Notes: a model not told the origin generated them from the sequence alone. Positions 7,890 to 16,100 are shown, counted from the first letter of the stretch. The stretch: 18,860 nucleotides of DNA from Desulfobacteraceae bacterium 4572_89 (GCA_002085465.1 NBML01000035.1:1-18860); one strand, 5' to 3'. Translations and numbers: made by a program.

Positions 7890-8732
7890 TTGAAGGATCA
7901 GGCTTCAGTTGTTTTTCTCCAGCGGGCCCGGGTCATGACCATGGCAAGGAGAACCGCCTTTATTTTCATAGTCATTGCATTATTTTACTCTTTGGCAGCT
8001 GTTGTTTATTCCACCCAGATCATCTACAAGGTTAAGCTGAATTATGCAGTTATTCTGGAGCAGTTTGGGGGACAAAGACAGGCTGTCACTGAAGTGGGCT
8101 GGCATTACAGGCTCCCCTTTTTCACAAAACTTGAAAAAGAAGTCCCGTTAATGAACCAGAACATGTACCTTGGAGGTTCTTCAGCCCCAATCAAAATTAT
8201 TTCCTAGGCAAATGTAGCCCTGTGGACATCGGCTCTAATGACCTTTAAAATAAAAGATTTAAAGGTATGGTATTGAAAACCTCTTCCCGGAAATCCTGCT
8301 CCAGGGAGATTTTAACGGCATTTCCAAAGACATCCTCCAGGGAGAAGAGGTCAATAATCTCATCAGCAAAAGGGAAAAAATCAAGGAAAATATTTTTGAA
8401 GCATTGAAAAACGACCCATCAACAAGAACGGCCTTACTTTGGAAGGAAAATACGGAATTGAAGTGGTTAGTTTTGTCCTCAATGAAACCCGGTTTGGCGA
8501 CAAACTGGTGGAGGCAACTGAAGAGAAAAAACGCCGCCAGCTCATAGCAGAAGCAGACAATTATGCGGCAGATCAGGAAGCAGACCGGATCAAAAAACTC
8601 TACAAAGCCTACCTTGAAGGGATACGCTCTCTGCATCTGGCACTTGGGGGACCCAGAAACCAGGCGGTAAACCCGGCCCTGTTTGAATTTCTCTCTCAGC
8701 AAAAATGGGCCACTGCCTATGAAAAAAATTGA
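7890..8732 (+). pseudogene. SPFH/prohibitin (HflC-like) membrane protein, broken by a stop and two frame changes
   Basis: The start is a TTG preceded by AAAGGAG (7878-7884). The first 105 residues show an N-terminal membrane segment (about 22-43, FIFIVIALFYSLAAVVYS) followed by an SPFH entry region (YAVILEQFGGQRQAVTEVGWHYRLPFFTKLEKEV), as in HflC/prohibitin proteins. A TAG at 8205-8207 interrupts it. The same frame stays readable to TGA 8274 (FKIKDLK). The sense then moves to the next frame (YGIENLFPEILLQG, SKDILQGEEVNNLISKREKIKENIFEALKND) and, near 8410, back to the original one (INKNGLTLEGKYGIEVV up to the TGA at 8730-8732). The C-terminal half is a charged Ala/Glu/Lys helix (KLVEATEEKKRRQLIAEADN), typical of SPFH coiled coils. 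Three independent lesions make a functional product unlikely unless the stop is a sequencing error. Overlaps the AAA gene by 14 bp. Confidence 0.75.
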
Positions 8733-9237
8733 ATCCATGGCAGCATCATGGACTTATGATACCAAGGCATTTGTAAGATCCCGCCTGAATCAGTACAAGC
8801 CCCCCAACCTGATCTTTTCCGGTATAAAGGAGTTTCTGTATTTCATCTCTTTCATGCGCTGGAAAAAAAAACAGATGAATGTACTCAACAATCCGACTAT
8901 TCTAACAGACTGGAAAAAACGATTTTTATATTCAGGAGAAACCAACCCCGGTGCTTCCTGGAACAAAATCATTGAAAAAGAACTGACAAAGCCGGAATAC
9001 CACTATCTGAGTGCTGTTCTGGACAGGGAGTTGACTGATTTACATGTTCCAGTGGAATTGGAAGAAACTTTTGACAAAATCTATAGGGCCCATATCAGGA
9101 AAGAGCATATTGAAGACCCGGATGTGCCCAAGGCTCCCATAATGATAATAGAAGGGACTTCTGGCAGCGGCAAAAGCGCCACAGTAAGGGAAGCCCAACA
9201 GCATACTTATACGCAGCGCCTTTCAATTGGTGGCTAA
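8719..9237 (+). pseudogene. Double-AAA ATPase, N-terminal fragment with the first P-loop
   Basis: The frame from the ATG at 8719 encodes 172 residues: a basic N-terminal region (KAFVRSRLNQ, MRWKKKQMN), a helical stretch, then a hydrophobic strand and Walker A, IMIIEGTSGSGKS (141-153). Only about 20 residues follow before the stop at 9235-9237, so the Walker B, sensor 1 and arginine-finger regions of this AAA domain are absent. The adjacent frame (open from 9188) takes over with SAFQLVAKNVYGEL and leads into a second AAA domain. This suggests that an out-of-frame deletion removed the core of the first AAA domain and joined it to the second. Overlap with the SPFH gene implies the two were translated together. 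Upstream in-frame starts exist at 8683, but 8719 fits the overlap better. Confidence 0.7.
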
Positions 9238-10156
9238 AAATGTCTATGGAGAGCTATGCAACAAGGTCGTAGACCGCATGGACCGGAATGTGAGCTGGGA
9301 TGTATATGTGGGAGATATCAAAGACAAATTCTCAGAAATGGCAAACAATTGTTTTACTTACGGGGTCAGCGAAGAAAAGGGAGTTGTTCTTACAGGTCCA
9401 CCCGGCAGTGGAAAAAACTTTCTGGTTAGGACCTGGCTTTCCTCCAACCTGAAGGTCCATGACATTGCCACAAGCCCATCTGCCCTCCAGGACACCTCAA
9501 GTCCCGTACACGGGGCGGTTGCAAACCTTGAAAAGGTCTATGACATCGCAAAGATGGTGGCTCCCACTGTGATTTTCTTTGACGAGGGCGATGCCCTGGC
9601 TCCCAAAAGAAGCGCAACCGGAGGCCAGCCTTCCGATGCCCTGACCAATAAATTTTTAAATATCATTGATGGAGAAATTCCATTGACCAAGGGAGTCCGA
9701 AAAGATGAAGTAGGCGGTTCAGTAATCATTGGCGGCCATAGGAAAAAAACGGAAAAGGTATTACTGTATTTAAGACGTATGTATATGCCGCTGCAGAATT
9801 ATAAAGATCTGGAACCGGAATTTTTAATCGGGTATTGGCAGCGTAAAAAAGACATTATTGCCGTAACTCATTTTGCAGACCTCATGCCCGAGGTCCTGTT
9901 TCTGGATGAAGATCACAACAGCCTGAGGGAAGAACTCATTGAAAAAAAAATTCAATACAAAACCGAAAAATACTATGCTGCCAATCAGACGTCCTCGCTT
10001 AAAAACGATATCATTAAAACAAAGAAACTCATGAGAAAACGGGCGGAAGAGGAGATCCTTAACCGAGTCAATGCCATCCGCATGTATCTTCTTGATTCTG
10101 ATCAGGAAAAATATATTTCCCATGAAAAGATATTTAATACCTATATGGAAAAATAA
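9227..10156 (+). pseudogene. Double-AAA ATPase, second AAA domain fragment with degenerate motifs
   Basis: The second P-loop domain reads GVVLTGPPGSGKN (52-64, counted from the TTG at 9227), then VIFFDEGDALAPKR (115-128, Walker B with the DE pair) and TNKFLNIIDGE (140-150), all typical of AAA+ proteins of the FtsH/Cdc48 type. The Mg-coordinating Thr/Ser after the P-loop Lys is Asn. After IIDGEIPLTKGV, where a sensor-1 TTN strand and the arginine fingers are expected, the sequence changes to an unrelated Lys/Glu-rich helical tail (GGHRKKTEKVLLYLRR to the C-terminus). No clear ribosome site precedes the TTG. The frame was probably once continuous with the 8719-9237 frame. Best read as a remnant; a shortened coupled ATPase cannot be excluded. 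An SPFH plus AAA pair is reminiscent of HflKC-FtsH, but no protease motif (HExxH) is seen. Confidence 0.65.
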
Positions 10157-10232
10157 TCCGGTTTCATGGATACTGCATATCAATTTTCATAATTATCCGG
10201 TTCATGGTAATTGATGCTTTCCGGAGATTGAC

Positions 10233-10751
10233 CTATTCCTCCCTCAAGGCCACTGGCTTTGAAAGAATTTCCGACCAGATAATGGCCTGCTGAAGCCTTG
10301 AAGACGACAGCCTGGTTTTCCCATAAGCATTACCGAAACAATTCTCCCGGCCAGAAGACGGCTTTCCAGATTTCAAAACAGGTTTTCCAGGTTCTTCTGA
10401 AACCGCCACTGAAATTGAGGGTTCCTGCATTGGCTCTAAAGCCTCATGATACCCATCGTCTTCATACGCATCCGGGTCAAAGGGATCTTCATAGGTTTTT
10501 ACCATTTCCTGGTCATCTATAATTTCTTCCCAGCCCTGGCCCTGTTTTTTTTCTTTTGCCTGCTTTTCAATCTCTTCTGCAAATTTACGGATTTTATCGC
10601 CCAGTTTCCCAAATAAAGACGGTTTTTTTGCTTTATTTGCTTTATTAGGGGCTGCACTTGTTTTTTTCTTCCGGCTTAATTGCTTTAAAATGGATGGAAA
10701 AACAAAAAACAAAACAATCAGTATAAAGGTTATGATTGAATCAAAATCCAT
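10233..10751 (-). CDS. Small membrane-anchored protein with conserved C-terminal QAIIWSEIL motif
   Basis: This 172-residue protein begins with one hydrophobic helix (IITFILIVLFFVFPSIL, about 5-21). A Lys/Ala-rich basic stretch follows (KKKTSAAPNKANKAKKP), then a long charged and acidic middle (EEIEKQAKEKKQG; DPFDPDAYEDDGYHEAL) of probable low order. A short conserved C-terminal segment, RLQQAIIWSEILSKPVALRE, ends it. I recall similar tails on short hypothetical proteins in Desulfobacterota. AAGGAT lies about 6 bp upstream of the ATG. It is the last gene on this strand after floA and may share its transcript across the hairpin region. Function unknown; a single-span anchor with a cytoplasmic tail that binds a partner is an inference. 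Confidence 0.8.
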   Translation of the reverse strand: MDFDSIITFILIVLFFVFPSILKQLSRKKKTSAAPNKANKAKKPSLFGKLGDKIRKFAEEIEKQAKEKKQGQGWEEIIDDQEMVKTYEDPFDPDAYEDDGYHEALEPMQEPSISVAVSEEPGKPVLKSGKPSSGRENCFGNAYGKTRLSSSRLQQAIIWSEILSKPVALREE

Positions 10752-10762
10752 GGCTTATCCTT

Positions 10763-10798
10763 GGTAATATCATCGGTAATATCATCGGTAATATCATT
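10763..10798 (-). repeat. Three tandem 12-bp repeats just upstream of a start codon
   Basis: Units 10763-10774 and 10775-10786 are identical (GGTAATATCATC on the plus strand); unit 10787-10798 differs only in the last base. On the minus strand they lie 12 bp upstream of the ATG at 10751, directly before its ribosome site. They are in the probable 5' leader of the small membrane protein, where copy number could change by slippage or act as a tandem binding site. Confidence 0.85.
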
Positions 10799-10858
10799 GA
10801 TCCCTGCATTATAATTCCAGGGACCAATGATGGTTGAACTTGGCGCGCTATCACGCGA

Positions 10859-10902
10859 GCATTTAGCCATTAGCTGCTGACTTTTAGCTAATGGCTAAAT
10901 GC
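10859..10902. repeat. Perfect 17-bp inverted repeat (10-nt loop) after floA
   Basis: GCATTTAGCCATTAGCT (10859-10875) is followed by a 10-nt loop and its exact reverse complement (10886-10902). It lies 20 bp beyond the floA stop on the minus strand and between floA and the next gene. No T-run follows the stem on either strand, so it is not a textbook intrinsic terminator. It could attenuate or protect the 3' end of floA mRNA, or be a dispersed palindromic (REP/MITE-like) element. Confidence 0.85.
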
Positions 10903-10921
10903 CAATTCCTATACTGACTGG

Positions 10922-11896
10922 CTATTTTTGCGGATCTGTTTCCGGGGTTGCGATTTTGTCTCTCATTTTGGTGTCTGCGGAAATATTCTTCATCTTATAA
11001 TAATCCATAATTCCCAGATTACCGCTTCTAAAGGCCTCTGCCATGGCAAGTGGCACCTCTGCTTCCGCTTCCACTACCTTGGCCCTCATTTCCTGGACCC
11101 TGGCCCTCATTTCCTGTTCCTGGGCAAATGCCATTGCCCGTTTTTCCTCTGCCTTGGCCTGGGCAATTTTCTTGTCAGCCTCGGCCCGGTCAGTTTCAAG
11201 CTCTGCACCGATGTTCTTGCCCACATCCACATCAGCTATATCTATGGATAAAATTTCATAGGCAGTCCCGGAATCCAGGCCCTTGGAAAGAACGGTCTTG
11301 GATATGGTATCTGGATTTTCAAGCACTGCTTTATGGTTGGCGGCAGATCCGATGGTGGTTACAATACCTTCACCAACCCTGGCCAGGATGGTTTCTTCTC
11401 CGGCTCCCCCCACCAGGCGGTCAATATTAGCCCTTACAGTTACCCTTGAAAGAGCCTTGAGCTGGATACCGTCCTTTGCCATGGCAGCCACCAGAGGGGT
11501 CTCAATAACCTTTGGGTTAACAGACATCTGAACAGCTTCCAGCACATCCCGGCCAGCCAGATCAATGGCCACGCTGCGATTAAAGCTCAATTCGATATTG
11601 GCCTTATCGGCTGCAATCAATGCCTGGACCACACGGGAGACATTTCCACCGGCAAGAAAATGGGATTCAAGGCTGTCCGTAGGTATGTCAATCCCGGCCT
11701 TAACTGCCATGATCTTGGATTCAACAACCAGTTTGGGGGGAACTTTTCTGAATCGCATAAAAATAATATTGAGCAGTCCCACCTTGGCACCTGATACCAG
11801 GGCCTGGAGCCACAGGGAGATATAGGAAAAAATAAAATAAAACAGAACCAGGCCGATGATACCGGCAATGATCAACAAAATATACATGATATTCAT
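10922..11896 (-). CDS. floA: Flotillin-like protein FloA (SPFH, membrane microdomain scaffold)
   Basis: FloA proteins organise functional membrane microdomains and are typically encoded next to NfeD. The 324-residue product has an N-terminal hydrophobic hairpin (2-30), the SPFH core with [35 protein letters not shown] (52-86) and [33 protein letters not shown] (152-184), then a Glu/Ala/Lys coiled coil (235-285) and [21 protein letters not shown] (281-301). These are near-diagnostic FloA (YqfA) sequences and the length is normal. The ATG at 11896 is preferred to the GTG at 11902 because AAGGAG lies 8 bp before the ATG but only 2 bp before the GTG. It lies downstream of two NfeD genes on the same strand. 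Intact and well conserved, unlike the broken SPFH gene at 7890-8732, which belongs to a different SPFH branch. Confidence 0.95.
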   Translation of the reverse strand: MNIMYILLIIAGIIGLVLFYFIFSYISLWLQALVSGAKVGLLNIIFMRFRKVPPKLVVESKIMAVKAGIDIPTDSLESHFLAGGNVSRVVQALIAADKANIELSFNRSVAIDLAGRDVLEAVQMSVNPKVIETPLVAAMAKDGIQLKALSRVTVRANIDRLVGGAGEETILARVGEGIVTTIGSAANHKAVLENPDTISKTVLSKGLDSGTAYEILSIDIADVDVGKNIGAELETDRAEADKKIAQAKAEEKRAMAFAQEQEMRARVQEMRAKVVEAEAEVPLAMAEAFRSGNLGIMDYYKMKNISADTKMRDKIATPETDPQK

Positions 11897-11946
11897 AAAC
11901 ACCTCTCCTTAAATTTTTACCTGCATGGTTTCGAGATTATCTTCAA

Positions 11947-12423
11947 CTATTTATGTTTTGCAACAATAATCTGATTTCCTGTTACCCCGATGACAATAAT
12001 GGGGGTCTGGGCTTCAATAAAATCTCCGTCAGTGACAACATCCAGACGTTTTCCGTCTATAATGGCTGTTCCGGCAGGACGAAGTGTGGTAATGGATTTT
12101 CCCTGTTTGTCCATATATGTTTCAAGGTTTAAGGACTGGGATATTACCCCGTCCCTGCTGGACAATCTATTTTTCAAGGACAGGGGAGAAGCGGCCAGAA
12201 TCTTCATTCCAAGTATTACAAGGATGGGCAGTATAAGAATATCAAGACCGATAAATACCATGCCGCTGAAATTTGAAATAGTGGTAAAAACAAGATACAG
12301 GGAGTATGAAATCAGGCCAAGGGCAATGATTGTTAAAACTCCCAGGGACGGAATAAATATTTCCGCCAGGATCACCAGCAACCCCATGATCTGGAAAACA
12401 ATGGGAAGTATAAATGATTTCAT
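11947..12423 (-). CDS. Short NfeD-family membrane protein (TM region plus OB-fold)
   Basis: The 158-residue protein has three to four membrane segments (about 5-80: FILPIVFQIMGLLVILAEI, LTIIALGLISYSLYLVF, FIGLDILILPILVILGM) and a C-terminal soluble beta-barrel of the NfeD type, recognisable by TLRPAGTAIIDGKRLDVVTDGDFIEAQTPIIVIGVTGNQIIV (113-154). It lacks the ClpP-like protease domain of full-length NfeD. Its start overlaps the stop of the upstream full-length NfeD gene by 4 bp (ATGA), and floA follows after 50 bp, so the three genes are co-translated or co-transcribed. The likely role is a membrane partner of FloA, by analogy with the nfeD-floA pairs of other bacteria. Confidence 0.9.
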   Translation of the reverse strand: MKSFILPIVFQIMGLLVILAEIFIPSLGVLTIIALGLISYSLYLVFTTISNFSGMVFIGLDILILPILVILGMKILAASPLSLKNRLSSRDGVISQSLNLETYMDKQGKSITTLRPAGTAIIDGKRLDVVTDGDFIEAQTPIIVIGVTGNQIIVAKHK

Positions 12424-13943
12424 GTGTCCCTCTGATTATCTATTTCTGTTTGAACAATTTCCCTTTGGACTATGACATGATTTTGTTCAACTAGTAAAAC
12501 CCTGATTGGGGTGCCGGGCTCTATAAAATCCCCCTGGGTTATGGCATCGATTTTTTTATGACCAATCTTAATTTTACCTGAAGGCCTGAAGGGAGTCAAG
12601 GCCAGACCAACGTCTCCTGGGTTGATCCCAAGTGCCTGTTCAGAATCTGCATGGGAATCTTCCAGGGTAACTGACAGATAGGGCCCTTTTACCAATGTTG
12701 ACACCTTGGGGAGCACAAATCTCACCATGAACAGGGAAATAACCAGGGCTCCCATGGAAGCTCCCATTACTAACCCCAGATTCCTGATCAAAAGCTGACC
12801 TTCCCAGGGGAAAGAGGGATCTGGAATGACAAAGCCCTGAAAAGACAGCACCAGCCCTGCAACCACCACCACAAGCCCTGTAATACCGGCCACACCAAAT
12901 CCGGGCAGCACAAAAACCTCTATTCCCAGAAGCAGAAATCCAATCAAAAAAACCAGCAGTTCCGTATAGCTTGCAAGGCCCACCAGGTATTGGTTAAAAA
13001 AGACCAGACCCAGGCAGATTATACCGACAAACCCTGGAATCCCAAATCCAGGAGCCTTGATTTCCGTATATAAGGCCGCGATTCCCAGCATCATTAAGAC
13101 GGGAAGAAAAGGCTGTAGTATCCGAACCAGGCTTTCAGACCAGGATTCCTCCAGGACAATCAATTCATAATTCTCATATCCAAGAAAAATCAGGGCCTGG
13201 TCCAGTCCCGTGACACTTTTTTTTGAGAAACCCAGGTCCAAGGCCTCTGTATCATCCATGGTCAAAAGTTCTCCCTTGGCCACAATGGTTTTTTTCAGGG
13301 TCACCTGCTTTTTTTGATCCTCTGTGAGGTCGTCATATTCATTCTTATCCATGTATTGGGTTTTGTTATCCATGGTAATCCGATAGACTTCCATTCCCTT
13401 GGACACCATGGATTCTGCCAGAACTTCAGGATAATTGTTTCTCTTGGCCAGGGAACGGAATTGTGCCCGTAATACTGTCTGGGTTTTTTCCCCGGCCTCT
13501 TTCTGGCCTTCCCCTGTCTGGACAATGGGTGCACAATCCCCGATCAGGGTATTTTCCTTCATCACCAGGGTACCGGAAGCAAGGGCAATCAGGGCACCTG
13601 CTGAAATAGCTTTTTTTTCAACAAATGCAATGGATCTCTCCTTTGGAACGGTTGAAATGGTCTCCACAATCTCAAAGGCTGAATCCACTCTTCCCCCAAA
13701 AGTATCCATTTTAAAAAGGACAAGGCTGTCTTTTTCATTCTCAATCTCTTTTAATGCCCGTTTTATATAAGCGGCCATGCCAGGTTCAACCGTCCCGGAG
13801 ACTGGAATCACATATATTTTCTGACCACTTTGATTGTTTTGACCATTCTGATCTGGTACGGCCCATGCCGGCATGGAAGGAAAAAAGATTGCACCAGACA
13901 TCATAAGGACAAAAAATATAATTAAAGAAAATTTTGGATTCAT
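12420..13943 (-). CDS. nfeD: Full-length NfeD: membrane-bound ClpP-class serine protease with C-terminal OB-fold
   Basis: The 507-residue protein begins with a signal peptide (SLIIFFVLMMSGAIFF, cleavage likely after AWA, near 28). The ClpP-class domain follows: KIYVIPVSGTVEPGMAAYI (42-60), MDTFGGRVDSAFEI (79-92) and the nucleophile Ser114 in EKKAISAGALIALAS. Lys153 in GEKTQTVLRAQFRSLA is the candidate base of a Ser-Lys dyad. A block of four to five membrane helices spans about 270-400 (FLPVLMMLGIAALYTEIKAPGFGIPGF, LLVFLIGFLLLGIEVFVLPGFGVAG). An OB-fold ends the protein (ALTPFRPSGKIKIGHKKIDAITQGDFIEPGTPI). Archaeal and bacterial NfeD proteases of this design cleave stomatin/SPFH-type partners; FloA downstream is the probable partner here. 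The ribosome site is weak (AAAGAT). Intact. Confidence 0.93.
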   Translation of the reverse strand: MNPKFSLIIFFVLMMSGAIFFPSMPAWAVPDQNGQNNQSGQKIYVIPVSGTVEPGMAAYIKRALKEIENEKDSLVLFKMDTFGGRVDSAFEIVETISTVPKERSIAFVEKKAISAGALIALASGTLVMKENTLIGDCAPIVQTGEGQKEAGEKTQTVLRAQFRSLAKRNNYPEVLAESMVSKGMEVYRITMDNKTQYMDKNEYDDLTEDQKKQVTLKKTIVAKGELLTMDDTEALDLGFSKKSVTGLDQALIFLGYENYELIVLEESWSESLVRILQPFLPVLMMLGIAALYTEIKAPGFGIPGFVGIICLGLVFFNQYLVGLASYTELLVFLIGFLLLGIEVFVLPGFGVAGITGLVVVVAGLVLSFQGFVIPDPSFPWEGQLLIRNLGLVMGASMGALVISLFMVRFVLPKVSTLVKGPYLSVTLEDSHADSEQALGINPGDVGLALTPFRPSGKIKIGHKKIDAITQGDFIEPGTPIRVLLVEQNHVIVQREIVQTEIDNQRDT

Positions 13944-13986
13944 ATTTTTATCTTTTTAGTCATTTAAGAATCCCCTATAAATCCTT

Positions 13987-14014
13987 ACTATACCATGAAA
14001 TTATCCAATTCAAA
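13987..14014 (-). promoter_or_regulatory. Candidate promoter for the nfeD-floA cluster
   Basis: On the minus strand TATAGT (13987-13992) is a good -10. TTTGAA (14009-14014) sits 16 bp upstream of it, or TTGAAT (14008-14013) 15 bp upstream. The predicted transcript start is about 35-40 bp before the nfeD ATG. The -35 and spacing are sub-optimal. Confidence 0.4.
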
Positions 14015-14122
14015 GTAAAATCAACCAGCTCTGCAAAAAAACACCCAAAAAACAAGAATCACAGATTTGCCTGAATCCTGGTTGCTTTTTTTGATAAAAC
14101 AGGCTAATTTTCTTATTTATCC

Positions 14123-15055
14123 ATGAACTTGTTATTGATAATTCTGAACAGAAAAGGGCTTGATCCATCCATGATGCTTCCAATTCCAAGGAACTTTATC
14201 ACAGAAAGGCTGTTCCCATTATTCCTTATCATTGGTTTTACCGCTGCCACAATGATATTATCCTCCGCCTGTTCCATTAAAACCAATATGATGACCAGTT
14301 TATCTGAAACAATTATGAACAACGATGACCTTTCCATGGTTGAAGCAGGAGCCCCGGCCTATCTTCTCATGATCGACAGCCTGATCAGGGAAGATCCTGA
14401 TTCCAAAGAGATGCTGTCTACAGCAGCCCAATTATATACAGCCTATGCAGATGTATTTGTTGAAGACGCACAACGGTCCCGCAAAATGGCAAACAAGGCA
14501 TTTGCCTATGCTGACCAGGCTATTTGTATTTCCAATAATGACGCCTGCAATCTAAAAGACAAACCCTATGGGGAATTTCAAGCAATTATCACATCCATGG
14601 ATAAAGACGATCTGCCTTATCTATTCTCCCTGGGCAATGCCTGGGGCAGCTGGATCATGGCCAATAAAAATGATTTCAACGCCCTGGCAGATATTTCGCG
14701 AATTGAAACCATTATGCTCAAAGTAACAATGCTGGATGAAACCTATAAAGATGGGGCAGCTTTTCTATATCTCGGGACCCTGGCCACTTTGCTGCCGCCG
14801 GCATTGGGTGGGACCCCGGAACAGGGAAAAGCCTATTTTGAGAAAGCCATTGATCTGTCCAAAGGTAGAAATTTCATGGCCAAGGTCATGTTTGCCAAAC
14901 TATATGCAAAGATGATGTTTGACAGAGACCTGCATGACAGGCTGCTCAATGAGGTCATGGATAGTGATCCTGAAATACCCGGCTATACCCTGGTAAATAC
15001 CTATGCCCAGAAACAGGCCAGAAAATTATTAAATGAAGCGGATGACTATTTTTAA
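14123..15055 (+). CDS. TRAP transporter-associated TatT-type (T-component) protein
   Basis: TatT proteins are TPR-like trimeric periplasmic lipoproteins that pair with TRAP solute-binding proteins (described for Treponema pallidum Tp0956/Tp0957). This 310-residue protein has an N-terminal hydrophobic export signal (RLFPLFLIIGFTAATMILSSAC) with a possible lipidated Cys50. Helical repeat segments follow, including APAYLLMIDSLIREDP, AAQLYTAYADVFVED and DGAAFLYLGTLATLLPPALGGTPEQGKAYFEKAI, the last being a family hallmark. The ATG at 14123 has no clear ribosome site; ATGs at 14171 or 14174 would give a more ordinary signal peptide and may be the real start. It overlaps no neighbour but runs directly into the DctP gene, and the four-gene set to 17917 forms one operon. 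Confidence 0.88.
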   Translation: MNLLLIILNRKGLDPSMMLPIPRNFITERLFPLFLIIGFTAATMILSSACSIKTNMMTSLSETIMNNDDLSMVEAGAPAYLLMIDSLIREDPDSKEMLSTAAQLYTAYADVFVEDAQRSRKMANKAFAYADQAICISNNDACNLKDKPYGEFQAIITSMDKDDLPYLFSLGNAWGSWIMANKNDFNALADISRIETIMLKVTMLDETYKDGAAFLYLGTLATLLPPALGGTPEQGKAYFEKAIDLSKGRNFMAKVMFAKLYAKMMFDRDLHDRLLNEVMDSDPEIPGYTLVNTYAQKQARKLLNEADDYF

Positions 15056-15083
15056 ATCCCTGATATTGGAGAAACAGATAAAA

Positions 15084-16100
15084 ATGATTAAACGACTGAT
15101 TCTTATATCTTTATGCGTTACCCTATTTTCCGTACCCGGATATGGACTCACCCTTAAGATTGCCACATTGTCTCCTGAAGGCTCCATGTGGATGGAAAAA
15201 ATGCGTGAGGGAGCAGCTCAGGTGAAGGCTGAAACCCAGGATAGAGTCAAGTTCAAATTTTATCCCGGTGGAGTCATGGGAAATGACAAGGCCGTTCTTC
15301 GCAAAATCCGCATTGGCCAGCTACAGGGAGGTGCCCTTGTGAGCGGCAGCCTGTCCAGCTTTTTCCCGGCAAACCAGATATATGCCCAGCCCATGAAATT
15401 TATGACCCTTGAAGAAGTTGATTATATCCGTCACCACATGGACCAGTTCATTATTGACGGCCTTGACAGGGCCGGATTTGTTACCTTCGGACTCAGCGGT
15501 GGAGGGTTTGCCTATATCATGTCAAAAAAACCCATTGAAACCATCCAGGATCTCCAGAAACGAAAAGTATGGGTACCGGATAATGACAAACTCAGCAAGG
15601 AGGCCATCAAAACCTTTGGCATCACTCCCATTCCCCTGCCCCTGGCAGATGTCAGGACCAGCCTCCAGTCCGGCCTTATCGACACGGTGGCAATTTCCCC
15701 AATGGCCGCCATTGTGCTTCAATGGCACACCCAAATCAATTATGTTACAAATATCCCGCTGATTTATCTCCATGCAGTTCTGGCAATAGACAAAAAAAGA
15801 TTTCTAAAAATATCTCCCCAGGACCAGGAGGTGGTCACCAGGATCATGACCCGGGCTTTCCAGGAAATTGATCTTCAAAACAGGAAAGATGACACAAAGG
15901 CCATTGAAGCAATGAAAACCAGGGGGATTGAATTTATCACCCCGGATAAAGCCCATATGGATGAATGGCTTACAACAGCCGGAAAAGCATCCCGAAAGAT
16001 GGTTGAATCCGGAATACTGCCAGGGGATGTTGTTAAAAAAATGGATCGCCTTTTATTGGAATTTCACGCCAAAGTATCCAAAAATACAAATAACCAATAA
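15084..16100 (+). CDS. TRAP transporter solute-binding protein, DctP family
   Basis: The 338-residue periplasmic binding protein has a signal peptide MIKRLILISLCVTLFSVPGYG, and the mature part begins LTLKIATLSPEGSMWMEKM, the usual DctP entry. Other signatures are KFKFYPGGVMGNDKAVLRKIRIGQLQGG (56-83), the inter-domain strand RKVWVPDNDKLSKEAIKTFGITPIPLPLADVRTSLQSGLID (160-200) and the C-terminal helical belt. The start at 15084 is chosen because it places the signal peptide at the N-terminus; the frame is open upstream to 15033, which would overlap TatT by 23 bp and add 17 residues. Ligand unknown: the binding Arg position of classic carboxylate-binding DctP is not obvious, and TatT-linked systems have been proposed to carry hydrophobic ligands. 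Confidence 0.93.
   Translation: MIKRLILISLCVTLFSVPGYGLTLKIATLSPEGSMWMEKMREGAAQVKAETQDRVKFKFYPGGVMGNDKAVLRKIRIGQLQGGALVSGSLSSFFPANQIYAQPMKFMTLEEVDYIRHHMDQFIIDGLDRAGFVTFGLSGGGFAYIMSKKPIETIQDLQKRKVWVPDNDKLSKEAIKTFGITPIPLPLADVRTSLQSGLIDTVAISPMAAIVLQWHTQINYVTNIPLIYLHAVLAIDKKRFLKISPQDQEVVTRIMTRAFQEIDLQNRKDDTKAIEAMKTRGIEFITPDKAHMDEWLTTAGKASRKMVESGILPGDVVKKMDRLLLEFHAKVSKNTNNQ

Noticed and set aside
8263..8417. The frame changes in the SPFH gene as evidence of two separate small genes
   Set aside because: The pieces join into one SPFH-like protein of expected order and length, and the internal pieces lack starts or ribosome sites.
10156..10207. Imperfect direct repeat of ATCCGGTTTCATGG (10156-10169) and ATCCGGTTCATGG (10195-10207)
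   Set aside because: Short and one base different; could mark an attachment or deletion site after the AAA remnant, but there is no integrase or other support.
10928..11825. Plus-strand open frames over floA, rich in Ser, Ala and Pro
   Set aside because: They are antisense to the clearly conserved FloA frame.
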